Below, piece after piece: positions 1 to 6,467 of a stretch of DNA of 16,349 bases. The DNA lies in assembly GCA_016710435.1 (NCBI GenBank), contig JADJVV010000016.1, forward strand, positions 1-16,349, given 5' to 3'. The notes under the pieces were generated by a model. It had not been told where the DNA came from. It made no database searches and saw only the letters and a program-made list of their open reading frames with translations. The first letter of the stretch is position 1; every line of letters begins with the position of its first letter. The DNA comes from Hyphomicrobiales bacterium (GTDB lineage Bacteria; Pseudomonadota; Alphaproteobacteria; Rhizobiales; Aestuariivirgaceae). The translations under genes were made by a program, and so were the position numbers.

Positions 1-296
1 CAGCGGATGCCGTGCCAGCGCCGCTTGGCGAACTGATCAGGGGTCGTCTCTTCCTCAAACGGCCCGCGCAGGCATGGCGCAACCTCCGCCCCTCCGCCGC
101 TCGTAACGAAGCGCGGTTGGCCGGCGCGCGTAACCAGCCTCGTCGTGCTGCCGTCCGGGTTCTCGGTTGTCTTCTTGCGAATTCCTCCCGCCCCTCCAAC
201 GACGTTGAGCATTTCCCGCTCACGCTGCGAGCCTTGCGGCGCACCGAATCGTGTCGGGAAGACGCGGCGGCCAAGCTCCTTGTCGTCAAAGGCCAT
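1..296 (-). CDS. Conserved phage protein, N-terminal part (runs off the left edge)
   Basis: The reading frame begins at an ATG (294-296) and stays open for 98 codons to the left edge, so the gene is incomplete. The protein starts MAFDDKELGRRVFPTRFGAP and continues with a Gly-rich stretch (NVVGGAGGIRKK) and a threonine-rich segment with DGSTTRLVTRAGQPRF. I recall similar short proteins at the end of phage tail blocks, but I cannot name a family or function. The start overlaps the stop of the upstream gene by 11 nt, which suggests translational coupling; no strong Shine-Dalgarno sequence precedes it. No signal peptide or membrane segment is visible in the part present. It is the last gene seen of the structural operon. 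The frame is confident, the role is not. Confidence 0.72.
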   Translation of the reverse strand, partial: MAFDDKELGRRVFPTRFGAPQGSQREREMLNVVGGAGGIRKKTTENPDGSTTRLVTRAGQPRFVTSGGGAEVAPCLRGPFEEETTPDQFAKRRWHGIR

Positions 297-1533
297 GAAG
301 GCGCCCAGCGACTTCAGCAGCAATGTCAGCATCCGCTAGCGCAGAGGGTGCAACATTTCCGCTCATGGAGACGATCAGCGACGACACGCCGCCCACTTCG
401 CGCACGAGAACCGCAGCAACGTCCGCGGTGTCGGTTGCCACGTTGGCGGACTGCACCTCGTTGGCGGCGCCGTCAGGCCCGGCGACGATCACCCCTTTGT
501 CGCCGTACCAGCCAACCGTCTCGCCGGTGCGCATCTTGAACCGGCTTCCTTCCGCTGCGCCGTAGGGCAAGATCAAGCGCGCCGGGGCGTCGGAGATGTC
601 GTCGCCAGGCAGCCACCATGTTGCATCCGTCGTGGTCACATAGACGCCTCCGGAGCACGGGACGATGTTCGTGACTCTGGAGGGGAAGGCAACAGCGCCC
701 TTCGTCGGGAGGTACTTACCCGGTGTGCGCGGTTGCGAGTATGTGAGCATCGATCCGGTTGCCACGAGTAGCCGTCCGTGGTACTCGGCCACCAAATGGC
801 CGGCTGGCTGCGGCTCAAGATGCTCTTGCGCCAAGGTAACTCCGTCGTACCTCGTCGTCAGGTCCGCAAGCCCTGAGCCGCCAGCAACGGCCGAGTGTCT
901 TGTCAGCACGCCACCATCGGCCGCTGACAGGTAGATGTGGACGTTGTCCGCGCCGGCAGGGGATGAGGGCAGCGTTACACGGATGCCGCCAACAGAGAGC
1001 AGTTCGATTGCCTGCACAGGGCTCGCGCCACCTTCCTCCCCCGAGGACGTTGCGTGCACGATGCTGAGCAGGTACGTTCCAGGGTTCAGAGATCCGGAAA
1101 TCAGGGACACACCAGGCGCCGCTGGCACGGCCAATGACCACGGCTCCGGGTACTCTGCACCGGCAAGTAGCCGGCCAGAGTCCGTGCCGTTGGAGAAATA
1201 GACCGCGCCGTTGACATCCTCGTAGCTCATGCGCGAGTCGGCAGAAAGCGCCGTCAGCAACACGGAGGCGAACGGCGAAAATCCCGTAATCTCGTAGAGC
1301 GCGCTGGACTGCACGTAGAGTGTGCGAGCGCCGTTCGACCACAGCGAATGCGCGCCTGCCAGCGCTGCCTCTGGCGATCCGTGGCCGGCTCGCCGAGAAA
1401 TTCGGCCGGAGTTGTCCAGATCAACATTGAGCGCGTGGCGCAGGAACTGCCCCGCCGGGCGGCCTCGCTCGTAGACGGCCAGATCATCAACTTGACGCAG
1501 ATTGTTCAACCCCAAGAAAGGCCCAAATTTCAT
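286..1533 (-). CDS. Conserved tail-associated virion protein, possibly a P22 gp10-like tail hub
   Basis: 415 residues. The N-terminus (FGPFLGLNN, then LRHALNVDLDNSGRISRR at about residues 31-48) is a pattern I recognise from many phage structural blocks, where a short 'NVD-N-GR-RR-G' signature opens a beta-rich protein. The rest is beta-rich with short strands and turns (SLWSNGARTLYV, LVAEYHGRLLVATGSML, GVYVTTTDATWWLPG), consistent with a propeller-like fold. Proteins of this type are often near portal and tail genes in podoviruses and may act as tail hub or DNA-stabilisation factors; a gp10-like role is inference, not visible as a catalytic motif. The ATG start overlaps the preceding stop as ATGA and follows GAGG by 7 nt, a good ribosome-binding site. 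No membrane segment or signal peptide is seen. Confidence 0.85.
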   Translation of the reverse strand: MKFGPFLGLNNLRQVDDLAVYERGRPAGQFLRHALNVDLDNSGRISRRAGHGSPEAALAGAHSLWSNGARTLYVQSSALYEITGFSPFASVLLTALSADSRMSYEDVNGAVYFSNGTDSGRLLAGAEYPEPWSLAVPAAPGVSLISGSLNPGTYLLSIVHATSSGEEGGASPVQAIELLSVGGIRVTLPSSPAGADNVHIYLSAADGGVLTRHSAVAGGSGLADLTTRYDGVTLAQEHLEPQPAGHLVAEYHGRLLVATGSMLTYSQPRTPGKYLPTKGAVAFPSRVTNIVPCSGGVYVTTTDATWWLPGDDISDAPARLILPYGAAEGSRFKMRTGETVGWYGDKGVIVAGPDGAANEVQSANVATDTADVAAVLVREVGGVSSLIVSMSGNVAPSALADADIAAEVAGRLHGL

Positions 1534-3161
1534 GCGAATTCCTCAACGTGGATTTGTTTCAAGGGAGTGAGGGCGTAGGTTGTCGCGCTGACATCAATGA
1601 TCTGCCGAGGCTCAATAAACGTCGCGTCGCCGATGCCGGATACGAGCGTGCCGCACAAAACATCTCCCAGGGCGGCGCTTCTGCTATCCCCATTCCCGTG
1701 GACCACACTGCCGGTGTCGATATCCGCAAGGCTTGCGGATATCTGGCTCGCCACCCCGCTGGCGATACTTCCGTTCGCCACGTTCCCGATAGCGGCAGCT
1801 AGCATCCGGCCAACCGCAGCCAACGCACTCCCCGTCACCACAACAGGGCTAGCGGCCTTGATCGCCCCGGACGCGCCCTTGCAGATGCTGCCGCACAGAG
1901 CAATCCCTTTTGTCTGGCGCTCGAATGCGGCACGCCCACTGATAAGGGTGCCGGTGCGCAGATAGGCAGCGCAAGGGACGATGTACGCCGCCCGTCCGAT
2001 AACTTCCGTGCCAGTTGAAACCGCCCCGGCTGCAGGGTATGGGGCAAACGCCGTTATGACCGTGCCCGTCTCTAGCTGTGGCGCCCGATCAGGGTTCACC
2101 CCCTCCAGAACGGTCCCGGTGGCGAGCGCTGGGGCGCGCGAGTGCAGCGCCATACCTTGGGCTTCCGCGGTGCTCCCTGTGGTTATCGTGCCCTCCCCCG
2201 CCCCAACAACCACCCCCGTGGGAGGGTTTGAATCGACACCAACCACGAGGTGACTACGCCCGGAATACTCCGAGTGGTACGCTGCGAGAACCTTCCCGTC
2301 TGACAACCTGAAAGGGGTGATAAAAACCTCGTTCGGCGCAGTCGGCACGTTGTCGAACGCAGTTAAAACCAGGTCGTCGCCGGAGATCGCGCCGGACGCC
2401 ACCTTATCTAGGTTTGTGTCTAGATCGCCGTTGTACCCCCCACTAACAAGTACGCTTCCGTCCCACTGCGCAGCCACTTGCAAGTAGTTGTCGTCAACAA
2501 CGTACCCACCTCCTGTCACAGTTGCCGCGGCCCACTCAACACTGTTTCCTGAAATTGTCGCAAACGCAAACTGTGTTGCGGAAAAAGCCACCAACACCCG
2601 CCCATCAGGTAGCGTCGTTGCCGTGGCCATATCCGGGTTGAACGGAGAAAGGGCGGTACTGAGTGTGGCTTGCACCCAAGTGATGACATTCCCCGACACC
2701 GTTCCAAAATACGCACCTCCGACAAATGAGGCGTAGGGGTCCCCGATAGGGTCCGGATATACGGGGACCACAAACAGCCGTCCGTCAGGAAGCACCGTTT
2801 GCGCGTGGGAATCCATCGGGACTGGTAGGTTCGACGATTGCACCCACGAGAAATCCGCCGCGGAGTACGTCCCTATGTATGTCTCTAGCTCCGGGGAGGA
2901 CTCACGTCCTCCAGTAATTACAATCCGGCCGTCAGAGAGCCTTGATATAGCAGAAAACCCCGTCCAATAGAGGTTGTCCCAAGGGCAAGCTGTCGCGAGA
3001 TGTGTCGCGACCAACCCTGTGGCCGGGTCATAAACCGCGACGGTTGTGCTGCCAGAGCCGAACGTTGCGATCGTGTCTTGCTCGACCTCTGCCCAATAGT
3101 TCTGTTGGTCAGAAGACGAGTCATCTGTGGCTGCCGGGGTGAGGGACCATGCAATCGTCAC
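1530..3161 (-). CDS. Kelch-like propeller plus 20-residue-repeat protein, probable receptor-binding or fibre protein
   Basis: 543 residues in two clear parts. Residues about 60-310 hold at least five repeats of a Kelch or Asp-box-like strand: LSDGRIVITGG (76), LPDGRLFVV (124), LPDGRVLVAF (184), WDGSVLVSGG (233) and LSDGKVLAAY (287), spaced 48-60 residues. Two blades also share a SGN-x(2)-W strand (156, 204). This predicts a beta-propeller. Residues about 326-512 hold ten repeats built on [TCN]G[TS], listed separately. A short C-terminal tail (IEPRQIIDVSATTYALTPLK) follows. Propellers at phage tails often bind surface sugars or host receptors; this is inference. The start is GTG, 17 nt after the upstream stop, with only a weak ribosome-binding site (TAGG). 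Its stop overlaps the next start as ATGA. No catalytic residues are identifiable. Confidence 0.85.
   Translation of the reverse strand: MTIAWSLTPAATDDSSSDQQNYWAEVEQDTIATFGSGSTTVAVYDPATGLVATHLATACPWDNLYWTGFSAISRLSDGRIVITGGRESSPELETYIGTYSAADFSWVQSSNLPVPMDSHAQTVLPDGRLFVVPVYPDPIGDPYASFVGGAYFGTVSGNVITWVQATLSTALSPFNPDMATATTLPDGRVLVAFSATQFAFATISGNSVEWAAATVTGGGYVVDDNYLQVAAQWDGSVLVSGGYNGDLDTNLDKVASGAISGDDLVLTAFDNVPTAPNEVFITPFRLSDGKVLAAYHSEYSGRSHLVVGVDSNPPTGVVVGAGEGTITTGSTAEAQGMALHSRAPALATGTVLEGVNPDRAPQLETGTVITAFAPYPAAGAVSTGTEVIGRAAYIVPCAAYLRTGTLISGRAAFERQTKGIALCGSICKGASGAIKAASPVVVTGSALAAVGRMLAAAIGNVANGSIASGVASQISASLADIDTGSVVHGNGDSRSAALGDVLCGTLVSGIGDATFIEPRQIIDVSATTYALTPLKQIHVEEFA
1626..2180 (-). repeat. 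Region encoding ten short repeats, seven in exact 20-residue register
   Basis: The core triplets begin at residues 328 (TGS), 348 (TGT), 365 (TGT), 383 (TGT), 403 (TGT), 423 (CGS), 443 (TGS), 463 (NGS), 483 (TGS) and 503 (CGT) of the protein. From 383 onwards the spacing is exactly 20 residues seven times running, i.e. 60 bp per unit. After each triplet comes a small or hydrophobic residue and often a glycine three or four positions later (TGTLISG, NGSIASG, CGTLVSG). At DNA level the units have diverged, so this is an old repeat, not a recent tandem duplication. The spacing suits a beta-solenoid coil. Confidence 0.8.
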
Positions 3162-3178
3162 GATGCGCGCCTACGAGA

Positions 3179-3616
3179 TTAATACTCGGTGATTGTCGTG
3201 GCAGGGGTAAGCCTTGGCGTCACACCAGCGGCCACAGCAATGGCAGGCGTGACCCCGCCAACATATAGAAGCTTCCCGTTTCCGGATGCAAGCGTCCCGA
3301 TTCCGAAGTGCGTAATTGTCGCGGTCCCCGCTGTGCATGCGGGGAAGTCAACGTTGGCGACGGGGGATATCGCGCTCCCGACAATGCTCCACCCGGCTGC
3401 GCTCCTCGCCACAGCTACCCGCGCATAGCCGGTGTAGGTCGTCTCATTTTGAGATTGCTCAGTGGCTGGCGTGTCCGTAGGGTCTGCGGTGTGCAGGCTG
3501 AGGTACAGCGTTGACACAGGAGATGCGGCGGCATTGTCTGCGATATTGGCAATGCCGATCGCTTGGAAGACTAGCTTCTGAATGGCGGCCTCAAAGTAGG
3601 CAGTTTTTCCGGACAC
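3179..3616 (-). CDS. Conserved phage virion-associated protein (tail protein candidate)
   Basis: 145 residues from a GTG at 3614-3616. AAGGA at 3626-3630 lies 9 nt from this GTG but directly abuts an in-frame TTG at 3625, so GTG is preferred; the longer form would add MIT. The protein has an N-terminal helix (FEAAIQKLVFQAIGI), then LYLSLHTADPTDT, YTGYARVAVARS, GWSIVGSAISPVANVDFPA, TATITHFGIGT, GNGKLLYVGGVTP. This series (LHTADP, TGYARVA, FPA, ITHFGIGT, KLLY-G) is a well-conserved phage pattern that I recognise from tail regions, but its precise role is not established to my knowledge. It is beta-rich with no membrane segment. The stop is TAA, 17 nt before the propeller gene, which suggests cotranscription. 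Confidence 0.85.
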   Translation of the reverse strand: MSGKTAYFEAAIQKLVFQAIGIANIADNAAASPVSTLYLSLHTADPTDTPATEQSQNETTYTGYARVAVARSAAGWSIVGSAISPVANVDFPACTAGTATITHFGIGTLASGNGKLLYVGGVTPAIAVAAGVTPRLTPATTITEY

Positions 3617-3625
3617 GGTGATCAA

Positions 3626-3630
3626 TCCTT
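3626..3630 (-). promoter_or_regulatory. Ribosome-binding site deciding the start at 3616
   Basis: AAGGA on the minus strand lies 9 nt from the GTG at 3616 and 0 nt from the TTG at 3625. Normal spacing is 5-10 nt, so the GTG is the better start. Confidence 0.6.
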
Positions 3631-3637
3631 GGGTAAT

Positions 3638-4003
3638 TTACGAAACGGGAATCCCGGCCCCTGGCCGAGCGAAAACGGACACGACGGCCGGGCCAATAAG
3701 GACGGCGGTAGTTTTTGAAAATGCCGCAGGAACAATCTCTCGACCGCCCCACGTGAATTGAAAAGAGCCCCACGTAGCGCCAAGGTCGCCCCACGTGGGC
3801 GGCGCCTCTGGGCTGACAACGGATGGAAAGCCGTAGGGCGACAAGGTGTAGAGCTGCCCAAGTTGGTCCGGGGCAATGAACGCAACCGGGGTTGCAGGGA
3901 GCACCGATACTGCCCTCGCTCGGGGCAGCGGAATATCATCGCCGGCCCACGTGTGCCATAGGCTGCCCCACCGGGCTTTCGAGTCGCCCCAGAGCGTGGT
4001 CAT
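3638..4003 (-). CDS. Small Trp-rich virion-associated protein with an internal duplication
   Basis: 121 residues. Two 17-residue segments match at 10 of 17 positions: WGDSKARWGSLWHTWAG (5-21) and WGDLGATWGSFQFTWGG (71-87). Between them is a beta-prone stretch (VSVLPATPVAFIAP, LGQLYTLSPYGFP), and a related-looking sequence (TAVLIGPAVVSVFARPG) follows the second copy, so the whole protein may be two copies of about 66 residues. Tryptophans recur at fixed spacing (W-x(6)-W, then W-x(6)-W), which suggests a small aromatic-packed fold or binding surface. Function is unknown; its place between fibre and receptor-binding genes suggests a tail or baseplate component. The ATG overlaps the TGA of the preceding small ORF (ATGA). 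The TAA stop is 21 nt upstream of the next start. No strong Shine-Dalgarno is present, in line with coupling. Confidence 0.8.
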   Translation of the reverse strand: MTTLWGDSKARWGSLWHTWAGDDIPLPRARAVSVLPATPVAFIAPDQLGQLYTLSPYGFPSVVSPEAPPTWGDLGATWGSFQFTWGGREIVPAAFSKTTAVLIGPAVVSVFARPGAGIPVS

Positions 4004-4155
4004 TGGTTATGGGGCAGCTTCGACTGCCGCATCGCCGCCAGCATCCTGGCGCAGTGCTGCCCGCATATACAACCTGCACGCAGACTGCCCCACAAGCACC
4101 GCAAAACACGGTACGTCCCGAGCGGGAAAACAACTATGGCGCTGGTGCCGAACAT
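4000..4155 (-). CDS. Short ORF in the tail block (51 codons; possible -1 frameshift product)
   Basis: The ATG at 4153-4155 is preceded by GGAGG (4160-4164) with 4-nt spacing, and its TGA overlaps the next ATG as ATGA, both typical of a real gene in this operon. The 0-frame peptide begins MFGTSAIVVFPLGTYRVL and is unusually rich in Cys and Arg after residue 15. In the -1 frame the same DNA ends RAALRQDAGGDAAVEAAP (TAA at 4007-4009), which looks more like an ordinary phage protein. At codons 10-11 the sequence is T TTC CCG, which fits the XXXYYYZ pattern for a -1 slip, giving a 49-residue alternative. I cannot tell whether the 0 frame, a frameshift product, or an indel in one small gene is right. 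It fills an otherwise empty 181-nt gap between two solid genes. Confidence 0.5.
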   Translation of the reverse strand: MFGTSAIVVFPLGTYRVLRCLWGSLRAGCICGQHCARMLAAMRQSKLPHNQ

Positions 4156-4159
4156 TCAA

Positions 4160-4164
4160 CCTCC
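4160..4164 (-). promoter_or_regulatory. Ribosome-binding site of the small ORF at 4155
   Basis: A full GGAGG on the minus strand, 4 nt from an ATG, in the gap between two solid genes. It is the main reason to accept translation here. Confidence 0.55.
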
Positions 4165-4184
4165 AGCGGACGTGCGCGTGGCAC

Positions 4185-4439
4185 TCACAGCGCATTGGCC
4201 ATATTCGTTGCGTGCCCGGCGTCGAGTAGCGCCGAGAGCGCATCTGTGGTCGCGAATGCCACCGCCCCAATTTCGGACTTTGTGTATCCCTCGTTAGCGC
4301 CTTCACCGTCAGACAGGGTAGTGCCGTAATCAAGCGCCTGCCACTCGCGCTGCAGGGCTTTCAGTTCGTTGACACCGTCCCATATTTGACGGTTAGCCGC
4401 ACGCACGGCGCTGATGTAGTCCTGGTGTCTGTTTGCCAT
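4185..4439 (-). CDS. Small conserved phage protein downstream of the tail fibre
   Basis: 84 residues. The first half is predicted helical (ISAVRAANRQIWDGVNELKALQREWQALD), followed by DYGTTLSDGEGANEGYTKSEIGAVAFATTDALSAL in part. I recognise the LDYG-x-L-DG-G pattern from small proteins in phage structural regions, but no function is established that I know of. AAGGAAAG lies about 5 nt before the ATG, one of the better ribosome-binding sites in this half of the window, so the protein may be made in quantity. It begins 15 nt after the tail-fibre stop. There is no signal peptide or membrane helix. A helical adaptor or small tail component fits the context, but this is inference only. Confidence 0.85.
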   Translation of the reverse strand: MANRHQDYISAVRAANRQIWDGVNELKALQREWQALDYGTTLSDGEGANEGYTKSEIGAVAFATTDALSALLDAGHATNMANAL

Positions 4440-4454
4440 TTTCTTTCCTTTGCG

Positions 4455-6350
4455 TTAATTGATAATGCCGAATGCCTTGCAGGCGTTGTAAAGCTCCGTC
4501 AGCCGCAACTCATCTCGCGTTGCGTCTCCTGGAATCTCTGCAGTCAGAGCAGATGCACGAGCAACGGCGGAAACACCGTTTACGCTCGTTTTTACTTGAG
4601 TGCCGTCGGCTTCGCAGCGGAAGCCAGCCCTATACCCAGTCCAGTCCCAGGTGCCAATTTCTGCGGCGTTTGTGCGGGTTGCGTGCGTAGCACTCAGGCT
4701 AATGGACAAAAACGAGGCTTGCAACGTGTCATCGGTTGTGCTGGACTTTGCCTTTAGATCAAACCTGGAGCCAATTCCAGCCGCGCCGGCGCCGGCGCAG
4801 TTTTTGGAAACCCCAAAAACTGGATAGACCGCATTAGTAGTCGCGTCAGACACGGAAAACGTTGCCGCTGGTGTGGTACCAACCAGTGTAATAGTCGTTA
4901 CTCCAGTGCTACTTGTAACCGATTTATAGTATTGCGTCGAACTGTACCCTGCTCGAAACTGCTCAGATGTAGACTCTGCATGCACTTGCGCCACAGGGGA
5001 TGTCGTGCCAAATCCGGCTTTGCCTTCAACAGCCAGGCCGTTTGTAGGGAGCGAGGAGGTGATGAGGAGCTTGTATGCTGCACCAACACCGATCCGGTCT
5101 TCGAGGTTTGCGGACGAAACCACAGAGAGCTTTAGCGTCGAGAGCCTGATGTTAGTGTCCGCTCCCCCGGCGTGATAATTGATCAAGTGGATAAACTTGA
5201 CGAACGCAGTTCCGTGCCGGAAGTTAGTATCCCCGTCAGACGAGTCTGAGGCGATACCTCCGATAAACCCGGAATAAGGCGTCCATGCGTTTGGCACGGT
5301 GCCAGCCGCCAGAGCGATGTATTTATAACTGCCCGCCGTGCCCACGTTTCGCACTGCTGCGCCGGCGGCGAGCGCCGGGCCGGTCCACGGGACCCTCAGC
5401 GTGATCACATTCCCGCTAATTCCCCCAGACGCCCACGCGCCCAGCGAGTTGTTACTGCCATACGAATTTGAGATGTTCCGCGTGTAGGTGTAATTAGGAT
5501 ACGTGTACCCGAAAGAATTTGAGTACCCGTACCACGCGAAATTGCGGCCCGCTACCGCCCCCGTCGAGTTCCACCCCGTAGCATCGGTGAGCGTTATCGT
5601 CGTATCGCCAGGGTTAAGCGCGACAGCTAGAGTCGTGTCTGTCGATCCTGTAAATTTTGCCCCCATTGGGGATGAAATAGAAAGGCCGTCAGCGTCATAA
5701 AGAGCGACACCAAAATACTGCTTGTTTGCCGGGTTGAAATTCCCGCCGCCCACATCGCCGGCTTTTGCGAGTAGTGACAGTACGTAACGCGCTCCGAGCG
5801 TATCGACGGGGATTAGCTCGTCTGACTGCGCCGCTACGTATGTCCCATTAATGCGGAATGATCCACCCCCAGACGCGGTATCTGTCGAGTCGAATGTATA
5901 GGATGAAAAGTTGTTGTTGTTGTACATCAGACCAGAGCCATTGCTGATCAAGCTCATCCCCCTGGCGCGCACATACTCTTCTGTAGCAACAGAGTTAATC
6001 CGTGCGCCATTGTCAATCCGCACAATCCCTTGAGTTGTGTGGGAAGTGGCTTTTAACGTCAGGTGTCCGCCGCTGGCCGTGTCTCCGATAATCGTCTGCC
6101 CCCCAGCCTTGCCCGCCAGCAGAACGTACAACCCCGACAGCGCCGCTTTTATGTTCGCCCAGGACAGCTTTTTCAAGACATTCGCCGCTGCTGAGTCCAC
6201 TAGTCCGATCTGGTCAGCATCAACGGGCGTCGTCTTGCTCGTCGCTCCGAGGATCAGTGTGCCGATGCTATTCGTCGTCTCAGCAGGCGTTGCAGCGTCG
6301 CCGGTATTCGTGCCTGTGCTGGTGCCGCTACCGGTTGGTGCGCCCACCAT
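4455..6350 (-). CDS. Tail fibre protein, C-terminal part (downstream of an in-frame TAA)
   Basis: 631 codons from the first ATG. Segments in order: linker rich in Thr/Gly; KKLSWANIKAALSGLYVLLAGKAG (about 60-83, quoted in part), a typical fibre linker; beta region with VRARGMSLISNGSG; an adhesin-like module (TTLAVALNPGDTTITLTDATGW, about 239-260, in part); an aromatic and Asn-rich stretch (about 271-306); PWTGPALAAGAAVRN; then GFGTTSPVAQVHAES (447-460), a motif common in distal fibre domains; and a helical end (RDELRLTELYNACKAFGI). No chaperone-type autoprotease residues are obvious. No Shine-Dalgarno precedes the ATG, and the codons upstream continue in the same frame back to a TAA at 6468-6470 while encoding more fibre sequence. 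So this is most likely the distal part of one long fibre gene with a nonsense codon, unless readthrough occurs. Confidence 0.85.
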   Translation of the reverse strand: MVGAPTGSGTSTGTNTGDAATPAETTNSIGTLILGATSKTTPVDADQIGLVDSAAANVLKKLSWANIKAALSGLYVLLAGKAGGQTIIGDTASGGHLTLKATSHTTQGIVRIDNGARINSVATEEYVRARGMSLISNGSGLMYNNNNFSSYTFDSTDTASGGGSFRINGTYVAAQSDELIPVDTLGARYVLSLLAKAGDVGGGNFNPANKQYFGVALYDADGLSISSPMGAKFTGSTDTTLAVALNPGDTTITLTDATGWNSTGAVAGRNFAWYGYSNSFGYTYPNYTYTRNISNSYGSNNSLGAWASGGISGNVITLRVPWTGPALAAGAAVRNVGTAGSYKYIALAAGTVPNAWTPYSGFIGGIASDSSDGDTNFRHGTAFVKFIHLINYHAGGADTNIRLSTLKLSVVSSANLEDRIGVGAAYKLLITSSLPTNGLAVEGKAGFGTTSPVAQVHAESTSEQFRAGYSSTQYYKSVTSSTGVTTITLVGTTPAATFSVSDATTNAVYPVFGVSKNCAGAGAAGIGSRFDLKAKSSTTDDTLQASFLSISLSATHATRTNAAEIGTWDWTGYRAGFRCEADGTQVKTSVNGVSAVARASALTAEIPGDATRDELRLTELYNACKAFGIIN

Positions 6351-6467
6351 CGCCGCCGTGATACCACTTACCGGACCAGTGAATGTCGGGGATGCCGATT
6401 TGGGTTCGGCGCCTTTCGCATCGAGGTTGCTCGCGTCGGTGGCGTTATCGACCGGCGATGGCGTTTG
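6351..6467 (-). other. In-frame coding remnant between the TAA and the next ATG of the tail fibre
   Basis: These 39 codons lie between the TAA at 6468-6470 and the ATG at 6348-6350 and are in frame with both. They read TPSPVDNATDASNLDAKGA, then SASPTFTGPVSGITAAMVG. The 'ASPTFTG-VSGIT-AMVG' run is a standard tail-fibre repeat unit and crosses the ATG, so the DNA is coding in character although no start precedes it. Confidence 0.75.

Noticed and set aside
5430..5560. Tyr/Asn-rich stretch in the tail fibre as a diversity-generating retroelement variable region
   Set aside because: It lies mid-protein, not at the C-terminus, no template repeat or reverse transcriptase is in the window, and similar YTYTRN segments occur as conserved fibre sequence as far as I recall.
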